A stretch of 64,000 nucleotides of DNA from Nematopogon swammerdamellus. Its lineage: Eukaryota; Arthropoda; Insecta; Lepidoptera; Adelidae. Location: assembly GCA_946902875.1 (NCBI GenBank), contig OX336345.1, positions 11,377,395-11,441,394 on the forward strand. The letters are read 5' to 3'. The notes beneath the pieces are model-generated. The model was not told the DNA's origin. It saw only the letters and a program-made list of their open reading frames with translations, and did not search any database. The position numbers were made by a program, and so were the translations under genes. Positions 32,830 through 44,424 of the stretch are shown one piece after another; the first letter of the stretch is position 1, and the number at the start of each line of letters is the position of its first letter.

Positions 32830-33530
32830 TTAAACTAAATTATTCTAATTATATTAATTAAATTATTAAATTATATTCATTTATTTCCAAATTTCTTTTT
32901 ATACAAATTTTACATTTTTTTTAAATTAAAACCTAAAATTAATATAAAAACAAACGGAGTTTCCACCACCGGCGGCGGGGCGAGCCCAGGCTACCAATGG
33001 TCGGGTCCCAAAGAGAGGAACCTCCGGACGATGCGTGCAGTGTCGAGCAGGGCTGCCTTCTGGATCTGGCCCTTGACCCAACCACTCAGCAAGAGCCTCT
33101 TAAGGTGGTCATCGAGGCTCTTCGCTATCAGCCCATGCGCTGATACGACTATGGGCACAACGATCGTCGAGTCGACGGGCCACATTTTGGTAACCTCGTG
33201 CTGCAGATCCAGATACTTCAGCATCTTCTCTGCTTCCTTACTGACGAGGTTACCATCGTGCGGCATGGCGATATCGACGAGCGGTGCGCGCCTCGCCTCC
33301 CGGTCCACTATCACAATATGAGGTCTATTCCCGAGAATAGTCCTATCTGTAATAATGGACCGGTCCCAGTAGAGTGTGACATGACCGTTCTCGAGAACTG
33401 GCGGCGGATTGTACTTATAGTAAGGCACTTCGGTACCTACAAGGTTGAACTTTAAGGCACGTTGCTGGTGGATAATCCTGGCTACTAGGTTGTGTCTATG
33501 CAAATAATTAATTATTATAGCTGTAGTTCC
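32830..33530 (-). mobile_element. LINE-E: C-terminal part of a non-LTR retrotransposon ORF and 3' UTR
   Basis: A frame ending at 32991 reads in part NLVARIIHQQ, VPYYKYNPPPVLENGHVTLY, WDRSIITDRTILGNRPHIVI and PIVVSAHGLIAKSLDDHLKR. The YYKY-P-PVLEN / WDR-I-TDRTI / KPDI-like series is the C-terminal domain common in insect non-LTR retrotransposons of the R2/R4-like type with a restriction-like endonuclease (family knowledge). Everything upstream of about NYLHRHNL is lost or replaced by SINE-A sequence, so this is a 5'-truncated relic. The 3' UTR is AT-rich with AATAAA motifs. Related 3' UTR pieces lie at about 29015 and 41505. Confidence 0.75.
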
Positions 33531-33547
33531 GACGAAATGGCTAAAAA

Positions 33548-33662
33548 TTTGAAGCACGACCGAAAGTAAGCACCGACGTGGCACCAAGTTCACCCGGTGT
33601 TATGGGCTGACATCACGGATGTTGTAAGTGATGTAGCCAACCGTGTGAGATTCCATAAAAAA
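33548..33662 (+). repeat. SINE-A 3' end
   Basis: CACGACCGAAAGTAAGCACC, GTTCACCCGGTGTTATGGGC, GATGTAGCCAACCGTGTG and an A-rich tail. It abuts the LINE-E relic. Confidence 0.8.
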
Positions 33663-33664
33663 TA

Positions 33665-34345
33665 TAAAAAAATTCTCGCGTTATTGACACATTCTAATTT
33701 TGGATTCTTTATATTCTAAGACTTACTCTTATGAGTTTCGTAAGAATGTGTTTATTTCTAATACTTATAATAATATAGGAAAACAATCAATATAAATATT
33801 ATGTACGTACTAGTATTCTAGTATTGGCATTCCTTTGCCATCTCTACAAAGATTCGCAAGTAAAACCCGCGGTGTTGTCTTTCCGGCTGTGGATATAAAA
33901 CTTAGCGCGAGATCTTTCTGTAAACAACTGAGCCGCCCAGCGTCTCCGACGCCGCGCCGCGCCGCCAGCCTTCTGCGATCTCCAACCTGGAGGAAAATAC
34001 AAGAAAAACTTGCATCGGCGCGGCGGCGGAATATCAAACGTACGATGAACTCCAAAGCACATAAGGGGCATCAAATCGTCCAGCGGACGCAGTACACGCC
34101 GATTCAGCAATTATTATAAACATTTGCAAGGCATGATTCTACAGCTCAAATGAACAACGTATGTATTCGTTTATATTTTTTTTTTATTTAAACGGTTTTA
34201 TTTAGCTTGACTTCGTTTATTTGTTTCTATCTTTGTTTCAAATCTTGCGACAACTTTTTCAACTACTTCTACTGAACCGATTTTTATGAAACTTTGCACA
34301 CACATTGAGTTCTCGTGACAATACAATATTATGATAATTTCAACT
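33665..34345. other. No gene recognised; GC-rich island at about 33870-34060
   Basis: The GC-rich core has overlapping frames on both strands rich in Arg/Ala/Ser. None has a known domain or convincing splice sites. It may be a promoter or part of a repeat. Confidence 0.35.
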
Positions 34346-34347
34346 TG

Positions 34348-35410
34348 GTAACGAGGGTCTGATGATGAAGTCAGGAGGTGTACAGTGGAACTCTTTAACC
34401 GTTACTAGTAACCCCCTCGAGTTTGGGCTCATATGGTTGACTTGGACGAGAGTCCCATACTTCTACCAATACACTTGGTGACGAGGGTCTGATGATGGAG
34501 TCAGGAGGTGTACAGTGGAACTCTTCAACCGTTACTAGTAACCCCCTCGAGTTTGGGCTCATTTGGTTGGTTTGGACGAGTGTCCCATACTTCTACCAAT
34601 ACACTTGGTGACGAGGGTCTGATGATGGAGTCAGGAGGTGTACAGTGGAACTCTTCAACCGTTACTAGTAACCCTCTCGAGTTTGGGCTCATTTGGTTTG
34701 TTTGGACGAGTGTCCCATACTTCTACCAATACACTTGGTGACGAGGGTCTGATGATGGAGTCAGGAGGTGTACAGTGGAACTCTTCAACCGTTACTAGTA
34801 ACCCCCTCGAGTTTGGGCTCATTTGGTTTGTTTGGACGAGTGTCCCATACTTCTACCAATACACTTGGTGACGAGGGTCTGATGATGGAGTCAGGAGGTG
34901 CACAGTGGAACTCTTCAACTGTTACTAGTAACCCCCTCGAGTTTGGGGTCATTTGGTTGGTTTGGATGAGTGTCTCATACTTCTACCAATACACTAGGTG
35001 ACGAGGGTCTGATGATAGAGTCAGGATGTGTACAGTGGAACTCTTCAACCGTTACTAGTAACCCCCTCGATTTTGGGCCCATTTGGTTGGTTTAGACGAG
35101 TGTCCCATACTTCTACCAATGCACTTGGTGACGAGGGTCTGATGATGGAGTCAAAAGGTGTACAGTGGAACTCTTCAACCGTTACTAGTAATCCCCTCGA
35201 GTTTGGGCTCATTTGGTTTGTTTGGACGAGTGTCCCATACTTCTACCAATACACTTGGTGGCGAGGGTCCACATTCAGGAGGTGGACAGTGGAACTCTTC
35301 AACTGTTACTAGTAACCCCCTCGAATTTGGGCTCATTTGGTTGGTTTGGACGAGTGTCCCATACTTCTACCAATACACTTGGTGACGAGGATCTGATTAT
35401 GGAGGCAGGA
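34348..35410. repeat. 130-bp minisatellite, about 8 units
   Basis: The unit includes GTACAGTGGAACTCTTCAAC, CCCCCTCGAGTTTGGGCTCA, CGAGTGTCCCATACTTCTAC and CTTGGTGACGAGGGTCTGAT. Starts fall at about 34378, 34508, 34638, 34768, 34898, 35028, 35158 and 35288; the last unit is about 10 bp short. Frames of about 77 codons in each unit are by-products: the period is not divisible by three and each ends in the next unit. Confidence 0.95.
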
Positions 35411-35464
35411 GGTGGACTGTTGAACTTAAATAAAACAAAAATAATGATCAGGATATTTGTTTGA

Positions 35465-35640
35465 ATCCACCCAAGTTAAGGTTTCTGTATTGTCCCGAGA
35501 GCTGTGTGGTGTTTGGGTGGCTAAAAATGATACATCGTTAGCGATACACCACCCAAGTCAACGTTTGAAACGTGCCAAGGACTGTGTGGCATTAGGGTGG
35601 ATAAAAATTATACTTCGTTAGCGTTTCAACCTTCAAGGCT
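35465..35640. repeat. Partial tandem duplication, about 108-bp unit
   Basis: CACCCAAGTTAAGGTTTCTG, GAGCTGTGTGGTGTTTGGGT and GATACATCGTTAGCG recur in diverged form as CACCCAAGTCAACGTTTGAA, GGACTGTGTGGCATTAGGGT and TATACTTCGTTAGCG. Confidence 0.7.
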
Positions 35641-35688
35641 GGGCACACCTTGTTGTATGAGAGCCTTGCCCCTCTACATGAACCTCTG

Positions 35689-35709
35689 GGGGGGGGGGGG
35701 GGGGGGGGG
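35689..35709. repeat. Poly-G homopolymer
   Basis: About 20 consecutive G. Prone to sequencing length error. Confidence 0.9.
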
Positions 35710-35790
35710 TCGACTGTTATTGGTCCAATACTCGTGGGAACAACATAAAAGAAAAAAAAATTATAAAAAAAAATCAAACTAAAAACGAGT

Positions 35791-36386
35791 AAATAAAAAA
35801 ATAGGTAAAAAAACTTTTAAGTTAAACGGTTTTATTAAAAAAAAAATAGCTGTACAAAAAACTAGAAAAAAAATCAGCTATACAAAAACTAGAAAATAAT
35901 AAGGGCACAAACCTGGGCCTTCTTAAGATTTTACGTTTGGGTAAGAAATCGTGAAATATTAGCGTGATGTCTTCTCATGTCGGATGCCAAAGGGCACTTT
36001 GTGTCGCTGCGTCAGCGAAATAAGTAGGTAATAAATTGAGACTTTTAACAGACTAATATAAAAACGTGGGGCGTATAATATACGTAATAAATACTCGTAA
36101 CATGCGCCCCACGTTTTTATATTAGTCTGTTAAAAGTCTCAATTTATTACCTACTTATTCCGCTGACGCAGCGACCAAAGTGCCCTTTGGCATCCGACAT
36201 GAGAAGACATCACGCTAATATTGCACGATTTCTTACCCAAACGTAAAATCTTAAGAAGGCCCAGGTTTGTGCCCTTATTATTTTCTAGTTTTTGTATAGC
36301 TGATTTTTTTTCTAGTTTTTTGTACAGCAATTTTTTTTTTAATAAAACCGTTTAACTTAAATGTTTTTTTACCTATTTTTGTATTT
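35791..36386. repeat. Large foldback element with two 283-bp arms
   Basis: 35791-36073 and 36104-36386 are near-perfect reverse complements around a 30-bp AT-rich spacer. Inner arm ends are CGTGGGGCG / CGCCCCACG. The arms hold CTGACGCAGCGAC, TGCCCTTTGGCATCCGACAT and TTACGTTTGGGTAAGAAATC. There is no reading frame of note and no transposase. Confidence 0.9.
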
Positions 36387-36399
36387 AATGATCATAATT

Positions 36400-36600
36400 T
36401 TTTAGGGCCCATAAGGAAGCATATGTCGTCTCTCTGTCCGTTCGTCCTTCCGAGTGCTGTGTCTTTTGAACCGTAATATGTAACCGGTTGAAATTTTCAC
36501 AAAATTTGTTATTATGGCGCAAAGAGTGTGTATTACGTCGAGGAGCGCAGCGACACAAACTCTTTGTTATGGCGTACCCATATCACTGGGCGTACCTAAA
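36400..36600. repeat. Family F fragment
   Basis: GTCTCTCTGTCCGTTCGTCC, TTTTGAACCGTAATATG and GTTGAAATTTTCACAAAATT, then GGAGCGCAGCGACACAAACT. Similar GAGCGCAGCGAC sequence recurs near 40750. Confidence 0.5.
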
Positions 36601-36769
36601 AAAGCAAAAAGTAACAAATTGAGAGAGGTACAAGAAACGTGATAAGATTCGATCAGAACATATTCACGCTACTAAATAATTGATGGCGCCACAGGTATTT
36701 TGCATCGAAAACTGACGAAACATCGAATATACTGACTAGACTATATGGTTTCTTGACAGGTATGTGATT

Positions 36770-36975
36770 ATTTATGGCAAGTGTGTTTCCCGAATGCTTT
36801 AACCTGGGTGTCTTCAAACGTCGTATTAACGGGCTTGACAGCCTAGTAACAGTCCGCAAATCTGCTGGCATGGCACCTAGCTGAGCGTGGTTTCGCGAGG
36901 AGAGGTATTTTTGGCTCTGTCGACTGCACCATCGGTCTGTCGGCACAGCCACCCATGTTGGTTTACATAAAAAAG
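36770..36975 (+). repeat. LINE-D 3' fragment
   Basis: The frame reads ASVFPECFNLGVFKRRINGL then SLVTVRKSAGMAPS and a stop. The 3' UTR GAGCGTGGTTTCGCGAGGAG, CTGTCGACTGCACCATCGGT follows and ends in an A-rich tail. This is the best-preserved LINE-D end in the window. Confidence 0.75.
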
Positions 36976-37279
36976 GTATGGTATAGCGGATCCCTACGTG
37001 TGTGACTAAAAGTCGAACTTGACCGATTTTTTTTTATTTACCGCCACAAATATGTATGGGGATCGATATTTTATTTTAATATAAAAAAAAAAATTAAATA
37101 CTTATTTTTTATTTGAGCTGCAGAATCACCCTTTAAAATGTTGGTAGTCACTGCTGAATAGACATAGATAACAGAAATGATATCATAAAATATGTCTCCT
37201 ATACTTGTGGACTCACGTATCTAAATGAAAACGCGTATTACTTATAAGCTCTGTGATACAAATTGTGTGTTTATAAAAC

Positions 37280-37525
37280 TGTAAGTCCCTTCCCTTCTTA
37301 CCTTACTAGGTGGTAGGGTTTATCCTGCCCGGGTTGGTACCACCGCGCTGAATGAAACGTCGATCGAAACGGCTACCTATGTAAATAGTTCGTGTTTTCT
37401 GCCCAGTTCAATGTACCCGACATGAAATGAAGGGAAGCACTTGTCATGGCACCTAGTTCACCTAGTGTTATGGGCTGACATCACGGATGTTGTAGGTGAT
37501 GCGTGTCATCCATAAAAAAATAAAA
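37280..37525 (+). repeat. SINE-A, head missing
   Basis: Runs from GTAAGTCCCTTCCCTTCTTA to CATCACGGATGTTGTAGGTG and CATCCATAAAAAAATAAAA. Confidence 0.8.
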
Positions 37526-37834
37526 AAAGATCGCATAAAATTACTCAACTAAAGAAGCCCTCTTACACTTTTGATTTCTTTGCAAACGTTTATATTTGAG
37601 CCGATCGCGCCGGCATTAGTAATCTCTCGAGATAATATTCTCAGCTTTACATTAATTTCGTTAGTCCGGGCTCTCCGTTAAAACAGTCGGAAAATAAATG
37701 AGTGACAGAAGGCAGAAAATATAAATGTTGGGAGGGTTAAAGAAGGGTTAAATTTTTGGCTTAATGAGTTTTTGTAGGTGCAAGAGAGTTCATCCAGGTA
37801 CGTACATACAGTCAATTATTATGTTTTTTTTTAT

Positions 37835-38245
37835 GTAATCCGGTATGGGTGGCTGTGTGGAGGGGCCAAAGCGCATGCTCCGACCAGCCATTGGCTGGCA
37901 GCCAATATCACCTCCGAGAAGGCAGGTGCCATACCGGAGACTTCCCTGGATTGCTGGGTATACTGGACTAGAGGAGAACACAACCGAGGTTGCTATGCGG
38001 CCATCTTACATTCAGTACCGTGCTACCAACCCAGTCGGCCACAATTTGAGCCTATCACCTAGTAAGGGGCAAGGGAAGGGACCTACAGTTTTACACCGGT
38101 TCCGAACGGTGAAGCAGCAGGTGTAGGTATGCACGTACATTTTTTCGTCAGAAAGTCTCATTGGTACACGCCGACCGGATTTGAACCTCGGACCTCTCGC
38201 ATGAGAGGCCGATGCCCAAACCACTCGGCCACCCGCCGCATAAAT
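37835..38245 (-). repeat. SINE-B, full length
   Basis: In reverse it starts with the tRNA-like head GCGGGTGGCCGAGTGGTTTG, a B box GGTTCAAATCCGG, then CCTACACCTGCTGCTTCACC, CTTACTAGGTGATAGGCTCA, GGCCGCATAGCAACCTCGGT and ends TACCGGATTACATAAAAAAA. A and B boxes indicate a tRNA-derived, pol III-type SINE. Confidence 0.85.
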
Positions 38246-38384
38246 GTAGGTATGTATTAATTCAGTTAGGTATTAATTCAAACTTATAATTTAAAGCTAT
38301 AATAAATACGTTCAAGCGTGCATATACTTACCTAATTCATTCTTTCTCTACGAAAATGTATGAAATAGATACAGACGGAGGTCA

Positions 38385-38690
38385 ACCATGGTCTTTTCCG
38401 TGTATAAGTTGTGCATCTCTCCCAGTGCCTTTCGTAAAAGGCAAGAAAGGGATAAGGACAAGATGCCGTGCACAAGGGCGACAGATTGGCCACCTCTCAC
38501 CTTGACACGGTCCTTCCACCGAGTCATGTAGCAGGTGCTTTACTTGCTGCTAGATAGTTATCTAATACTTTGCTAAACGTGGTGGTCGGTGTTGTGATGT
38601 AATTTACCGGAGTTCTTGCAGCACATCACCGACTGCTCTGCTTACCCTGATTGTCGGGATACAGCGTGTGGTATGTATGTATGCTCTAAG
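38385..38690 (+). repeat. SINE-C, near full length
   Basis: TCTCTCCCAGTGCCTTTCGT, AAGGGCGACAGATTGGCCAC, GGTCGGTGTTGTGATG and GTCGGGATACAGCGTGTGGT then (TATG)n. Confidence 0.75.
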
Positions 38691-39206
38691 TTGTAAGCTC
38701 TATTATGGTCACACATGTGAATTATTTAGACAATACATAATCTCTATATCTATATCTCTATCTCTAATAATTCTTATAAAAGGGAACGTCTGTCTGTATG
38801 TATGTTTGAGGTAAACTCCAGAACCACTGAACAGATTTTGATGCTGTTTCGCTACATCATCTTGAGGCTCGCTATATACCATCACGCTAAATAGCAGCTA
38901 TAGAGCAGTATAAAAAATGTATAGTATGGACGGGAGAAAGATAATGAGAATATATATAAGAGACGCGATCGTTCAGTTTTTCGTTTAAATTGGATTTGCT
39001 TAAACCGAGTCTACAGCGAGCGAAGCCGCGGGTAAAAGCTAGTATTGGCGAAGTAACTATTAAATAATCTGTGGTATTGGGTTTATTCACCGCTACAACA
39101 TACCTAGGTACTCGTACACGCGCAATGCACTATTATATGCACTATTTTATACTCTATCCACTGCCATTACGGTGATTACACCTAGTGCGTAAGACAAGTT
39201 ACCTGC

Positions 39207-39625
39207 AGCGGGTGGCCGAGTGGTTTGGGCATCGGTTTTTCACGCGAGAGGTCTGAGGTTCGAATCCGGTCGGCGTGTACCAATGAGTTTTTTCTGACGT
39301 AAAAAATTTACGTGCATACCTACACCTGCTGCTTCACCGTTCGGAACCGGTGACCGGTGAAAAACTGTAGGTCCCTTCCCTTGCCCCTTACTAGGTGGTA
39401 GGTTCAAATTGTAGCCGACTGGGTTGATACCACCGTACTGGAAGTAAGATGGCCGCATAGCAGCCTCGGTTGTGTTCTCCTGTAGTCCAGTATAGCCAGC
39501 AAAGCGTGGAAGTCTCCGGTACGGCACCTACATTCTCGGAGGTGATATTGGCTGGTCGGAGCATGCGCTTTGGCCGCTCCGACTCAGCCACCCATACCGG
39601 ATTACATAAAAATAAAAAATATAAT
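39207..39625 (+). repeat. SINE-B, full length
   Basis: Head GCGGGTGGCCGAGTGGTTTG, B box GAGGTTCGAATCCGG, then TACCAATGAGTTTTTTCTGA, CACCTGCTGCTTCACCGTTC and ATGGCCGCATAGCAGCCTCG, ending CCATACCGGATTACATAAAA. It is the mirror-image orientation of the copy at 37835. Confidence 0.88.
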
Positions 39626-40124
39626 AAAAAAAATGCATCCGCGCAACGCTTGCCAGTTTGTCCTCAAAGTCCTCAAAAGGTTATTCGACCAACCATTCAT
39701 GCGATAGCCTCAGGTTACCGCCTTTCTTTGATGCTAAAATAGCTTTCCAGCGAAGGATTCTCAAAAGAATGCTCCCCTCGTATGAATTTCAAGAAGGAAC
39801 CGGAAACAATAGAGAGTTAATTGTTTTTGTGCCCCGCGGTGGATGAGCGCGCGAAGCGTGAAGAATGCCTACAGTTTCTCGGCGTTTATGCTCCTGCGTT
39901 TTTTCCGCCTGTTCCATGTATCCATACCAGGTCATCCATAATAGTATGGAAGAATTGAATATTTTTCCCCTTATACATACTACCTAGTAGGGATACTTTC
40001 AACCTCCTATCGAAATGTAAGTATAATGAAATTGAAAATGTTTAAAGTGTTTTTCAAGTACCTATCTATATATGTACATATAATAAAATCATAGAGTGAA
40101 AAAATTTCATTAACGTATTTTCTT

Positions 40125-40500
40125 TATGGAAACTGACACAGTTCGCTACATCATCTAATACATCCGTGATGTTAGCCCATAACACCTTATTGAACTACGT
40201 GTCATGTCAGTGCTTCCCTTCGGTCGTGCCGGCTACACTGAACTGGACGGAAAACACGAACTATTTACATAGCCGATTCAACCGACCTTTCATTCAGTGC
40301 GGTGGTATCAATCCGGGCGAGTTAAACCCTACCACCTAGGAAGCTAAGAAGAGAAAGGACCTACAAGTTTTACGTGGAATCCGAACCACGGTCAGTCTCC
40401 AACGGTCGAGCGGTCACGCATCCATCCACTGACCGCGCCCAGGTGTGCTTATCATCCGACCGACAGTCGACCGACCGAACCACTGAGCTACCGAGGCTAA
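40125..40500 (-). repeat. SINE-A, full length
   Basis: In reverse: head GCCTCGGTAGCTCAGTGGTT (A box), B box GGTTCGGATTCCACG, GTAGGGTTTAACTCGCCC, GTCCAGTTCAGTGTAGCC and the 3' end CATAAAGAAAATACG. It gives the clearest view of the tRNA-derived head. Confidence 0.88.
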
Positions 40501-40944
40501 CAACAACATAATTGTTGAGGACCTGCTAAGATAATCTGGCAGGAGTCTAGAATCGCAGCGGCGCTGTGCCACAAAGGACGACGGAAGAGGCGGCAGTGGA
40601 TGCACATCCCTGTCGGATTGGTGGTGGGGATGAAGGGAGCTTACGTCTTATTCTAGCGGAATGGAGCAGTTGCGCACTTCGTAAACACGTTGTACTGTCA
40701 AGATTTGCGTACCTAGGTATTGTATTCTTTATTACAAAGAGTTTGTAAGGAGCGCAGCGACGACGTAACACAAACTCTTTGCTTTATTATAGGAAACTAG
40801 CTTTTGCCCCGGCGTCGCTCGCGGTAGACTCGGTTTAATAGCGAATCCGATTTCAACGCAAATATGATACTCGTAATAAACGATGGCTTCTCTTATATTC
40901 TGCCTATCCCTATCTCTCTCCCGTCCATTTTTATATTATTTATT
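40501..40944. other. No gene recognised
   Basis: The GC-richer part near 40555-40690 has frames on both strands without known domains. About 40730-40790 has an inverted AAAGAGTTTGT / ACAAACTCTTT pair around GGAGCGCAGCGACGACGTAA. Confidence 0.4.
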
Positions 40945-41398
40945 TTTTATGGAGACTGACACGGTTGGCTACATTACCTACAACATGCGTGATTTCAGCT
41001 TATAACACCGGGTGAACTAGGCACCATGTCAGTGCTTCCCTTCATTGTCGGCTACACAGAACTGGACGGAAAACACGAACTATTTACATAGCCGTTTCAA
41101 CCGACGTTTCGGTCAGTACGGTGGTACCAACCTCGACGTTTTAAACCCAACCACCTAGTAAGGTAAGAAGCGTTCTATGTAGGTAAGGTCCCTTACAGTT
41201 TTTCGTGAAATCCGAACCACGATCAGCCTCCAACTAAACGTCGGTCGGAACGACTATGTCATTATTTCATGTTTTCCGTTCAGTTCAGTGTAACCGGCAC
41301 TAAATGGGAAGCACTGGCACCTAGTTTTGGGTTATGGGCTGATATCACCGAAGTTCTATGTGATGTAGTTAATCGTGTCGGTTTCCATAACAAGAAAA
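40945..41398. repeat. Two SINE-A copies head to head
   Basis: 40945-41225 is SINE-A in reverse (GGAGACTGACACGGTTGGCT to GAACCACGATCAGCCTCCAA). From about 41230 a second copy runs forward (AACGTCGGTCGGAACGACTA to GTGTCGGTTTCCATAACAAG). Both are truncated at the shared junction. Confidence 0.75.
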
Positions 41399-41504
41399 TA
41401 CATGGGTTCAAACCTACACACATACACACATGCATACATATGGGTTGCATGCAAATTTCCTTCCTTTTACCCGACAATTTAAAATAGCGAATATTATTAT
41501 TATA

Positions 41505-41595
41505 TTATTCATTTATTTACACGTTTTTCTTATATTAATTTTACATATTTAAGAACACTTAAATAAAACCCAAAATTAATATAAACAATGTATTA
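41505..41595 (-). repeat. LINE-E 3' UTR fragment
   Basis: ATTTATTTACACGTTTTTCT, TTAATTTTACATATTTAAG and CCCAAAATTAATATAAACA parallel 32880-32955. Confidence 0.5.
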
Positions 41596-41696
41596 ATTAT
41601 GTATTATTATTACTTTTAGTAGTAGTAATTTCAACCATACATACATATGTGTAATTTTTAACACAAAATTTAAAACACAAAATTTGTGTAATAAGT

Positions 41697-41714
41697 AGAT
41701 AGATAGATAGATAG
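41697..41714. repeat. (TAGA)n microsatellite
   Basis: Four to five TAGA units. Confidence 0.9.
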
Positions 41715-41849
41715 AAAATTCTTTATTGCTCCAGTAAACATTAAACAGTAACAAATACATTGGAAAATTTACATAAGGTGCAATGGCGGACTTATCCCTT
41801 ACAGAGATTTCTTACAGTCAACCTTTAATTAATAAGTAATTTGTTTAAT

Positions 41850-42165
41850 AAGAAAATGTTGTGTATGTATGTATGTATGATACTAAAACTAAATTGACGA
41901 TTTTTAGAAATATTTTCTGTACGCATGTATGTATGTTCCTCCATAACTATTAAACCGATCATCCAAATTCGATGAAACTTAGTACAAGCACATTTAGCTA
42001 TACGAGACACGGGATAGGCTAAAAATTCTATTCCGATTACGCTAACATGTGGCTCTCATAGAAACCGAATTGTTTCGCGCGCCGTAATAAAGGTACGGTA
42101 GCGGGCTTTCTTACTTTTTTTTTAAAATACGAATTTCACGCGAGCGAAGCTGCGGGCAAAATCTA
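41850..42165 (+). repeat. Family H repeat, copy 1 of 2
   Basis: (ATGT)n, TTTTAGAAATATTTTCTGTA, AACCGATCATCCAAATTCGA, TAGTACAAGCACATTTAGCT and GCGCGCCGTAATAAAGGTAC, ending ACGAATTTCACGCGAGCGAA. A reversed copy lies at 49680-50010. Non-coding. Confidence 0.7.
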
Positions 42166-42229
42166 TTTGTCATATTTTTCCCAAACATTGCAGCTTCTGT
42201 GCTTGCACTTAACATGACAGCTGCCATTC

Positions 42230-42470
42230 TACATCTTCACTTCTCCGCTGCTTTTATTTTCAGTAAAAAAGTAGCGTCGCTAAGGACATCCTCGCGAGGC
42301 AGCGGCGACTGTTGGGCGGCGCGCGGCGGGGGCGGGCGGACAGACGGCAGCTGCTAAATCACGACTCGCTCAGACCTCTGAGCGAGTGAGGAGAATATCT
42401 CGCAGACTTCTCTGCTAAGTGCGGAGATGCGACGGAGTAGCGTCGGGGAAAGAAGACGCTGAAATAAAAA
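42230..42470. other. GC-rich island, no gene recognised
   Basis: 42290-42345 is extremely GC-rich (GGCGGCGCGCGGCGGGGGCG) and is followed by a small inverted pair TCGCTCAGA/TCTGAGCGA. It may be a promoter or first exon, but no open frame with splice sites could be assigned. Confidence 0.35.
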
Positions 42471-43394
42471 AAAATATGTAGTTATTTTCAAAGTTCTTTT
42501 CAGCCAATATACTCTCTTCTCATTGTTGGAAGAACAAAAACGGAAAAAAAGTAATGATAAAACATAAAAAAAAACCAAAATAAAAAAAAACAACAAATCG
42601 CTAAATTACGTAAATTGGAAGTAACGTCCTTTTCGCCGCAATTCTTAGTTCCGGAATGAGCTAAATATTATAATAATATGTTGAATGAAACAATAAATCG
42701 TTAAAAATCATAACTATTTAATACGACCCCAATACATAGTACGCGCCTAGCTTTCATTCAAACATTTCAGTCACGTACTCAACTCTGTCCGCGATCCCCG
42801 TGTCCCACCGTACTCGCATTAACTGTATTAGAGCACGTAATGATGCAGTGGGCGATGTACTGGTTGGGAAAGGCTGTATGGGGGGCTGGCGGGAGGGGAG
42901 GGAGAGATATAGTGCCGCCATTAGCGACCACCCTTCCCCAATTAGCGTGGAGCGAGAAATAGGGTGTTGGTGGATGTGGCGGGAAGGAAGAACTGTTCAG
43001 TGGCTGGGTGTGTGAACGAATTGGTCATGCGTGGGACTTGAGTATTTCAGATATTTAAACGATTGAGATAGGAGAGGAATTCATATTATGAAGGTCGGCA
43101 TAACATACTTATAGTTACGATTATTATAGTTAGCTTATGTAATGTATAATCAATGGTTTCATTAAAACTTTAAATGTTATTTTGATTTTATTCTGTGATG
43201 CAGACGACGACGTTGTTATTTCTTTCACAATGTGTTTTATCCTAGTCAATTACACAAATAGGTACCCTAAAAATAAAATTGTTTTCACCCGACTACGGCT
43301 AAATCAAGAGGGCTATTATTATTACAATAATCCAACAGTAATACACATTTTTGGCGCCAAATTAAAAGAATACCTTCTCAGCGCTAATTTCAGT

Positions 43395-43470
43395 CAGTCA
43401 GTCAGCATGTAAGCTTCCACTGCTGAACATACGCCTCTCCAATTTTCCTCCAGTCCTCCCGGCCTTCTAA
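43395..43470 (-). repeat. RTE-like LINE scrap with (CAGT)n
   Basis: After CAGTCAGTCAGTCAGC, the sequence CCACTGCTGAACATACGCCT and CTCCAATTTTCCTCCA resembles the reverse of the RTE end at 24610 (GAGGCCTATGTCCAGCAGTG). Confidence 0.5.
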
Positions 43471-44415
43471 TTCTTCTTCACGCTAATACTCATACTAGCT
43501 GTAAATACATTTCTATATAACACGCGTGAGGTAGGTGAGGTATCTAATTTAATTTAGTTTAATTCTGCTGTTGTAAAAATTAATCTTTTGTAAACTTTTA
43601 AAAAAATTGTGTAAATGTGTACTGTGGTTAATTTTGTATAAAGTTCTTTTTTTCTTTCTTTCAGATTTCATTTAATTTAATTAATAGTGTAGGCTAGGCT
43701 TAATAAAAACAGCAGCCCTTGAAAAACTTGAGTGGCCATATGCTGACGTGCCTGCGCTCTTTCTTTTGTACAATGTGTGGCTCTATCTATTTGTGTTAAT
43801 GTAATATAATGTACTTATGTATGTACAATTGAATAAAATACTATTCTATTCTTCTGCTAGTAATTATATTGATTAGTTATATCAATGAAGCTACGTGTGC
43901 AGAAGTTACCAACTTCTGTGGCATTTTCGCGTGAGTCTCGTCTTAATGGGAAATTTTATATTTAATTCCGCCCAATCAGGGGGAGTTTTAATTAATATAT
44001 TACGTGCCGACGTAGACCGGGGCGCTTCACAATATACCTTTACAAATATATCTTGACAGGTCCTGTCCTTAAGATTCTCTTGTAGCACCTTTTGATATGA
44101 AAGTGAAAGTCAACGGAGACGTTTGTGACGATAGTCTTTGAACATGTAGAGGCCTGTAGGTATACTTCCAGTCGGTTGAATCAACCTGATATTAATATGG
44201 TCTCATTAAAGTCTAGGGGTTAAGATTGATTTTAATACTTAGGAGGCTTATTTGTCGATAGGGTGAAACCGACGAACATGTATGGTAAAAATGCAGGAGG
44301 TGTAGGAAGTGTCGGTACTGTGGTATGTGGAGATTCGTTCTCTGGAATATGCAATCTGCGAAGGAAAAAAGCTATTAAGTAGTTGGGAGACTTTCACACC
44401 GCAACCGGTCTTTTT
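43471..44415. other. No gene seen
   Basis: AT-rich; no repeats or exons recognised. Confidence 0.4.
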
Positions 44416-44424
44416 GCGCGGCTT

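Noticed and set aside
33810..34119. Arg-rich overlapping frames on both strands
   Set aside because: GC-driven open frames with no known motif or consistent splice sites.
34508..35464. Repeated 75-94 codon frames with a common N-terminus
   Set aside because: By-products of a 130-bp minisatellite whose period is not a multiple of three.
39207..39275. Leu/Ser-type tRNA gene
   Set aside because: The A and B boxes belong to the head of SINE-B, with the SINE body attached and a poor anticodon arm.
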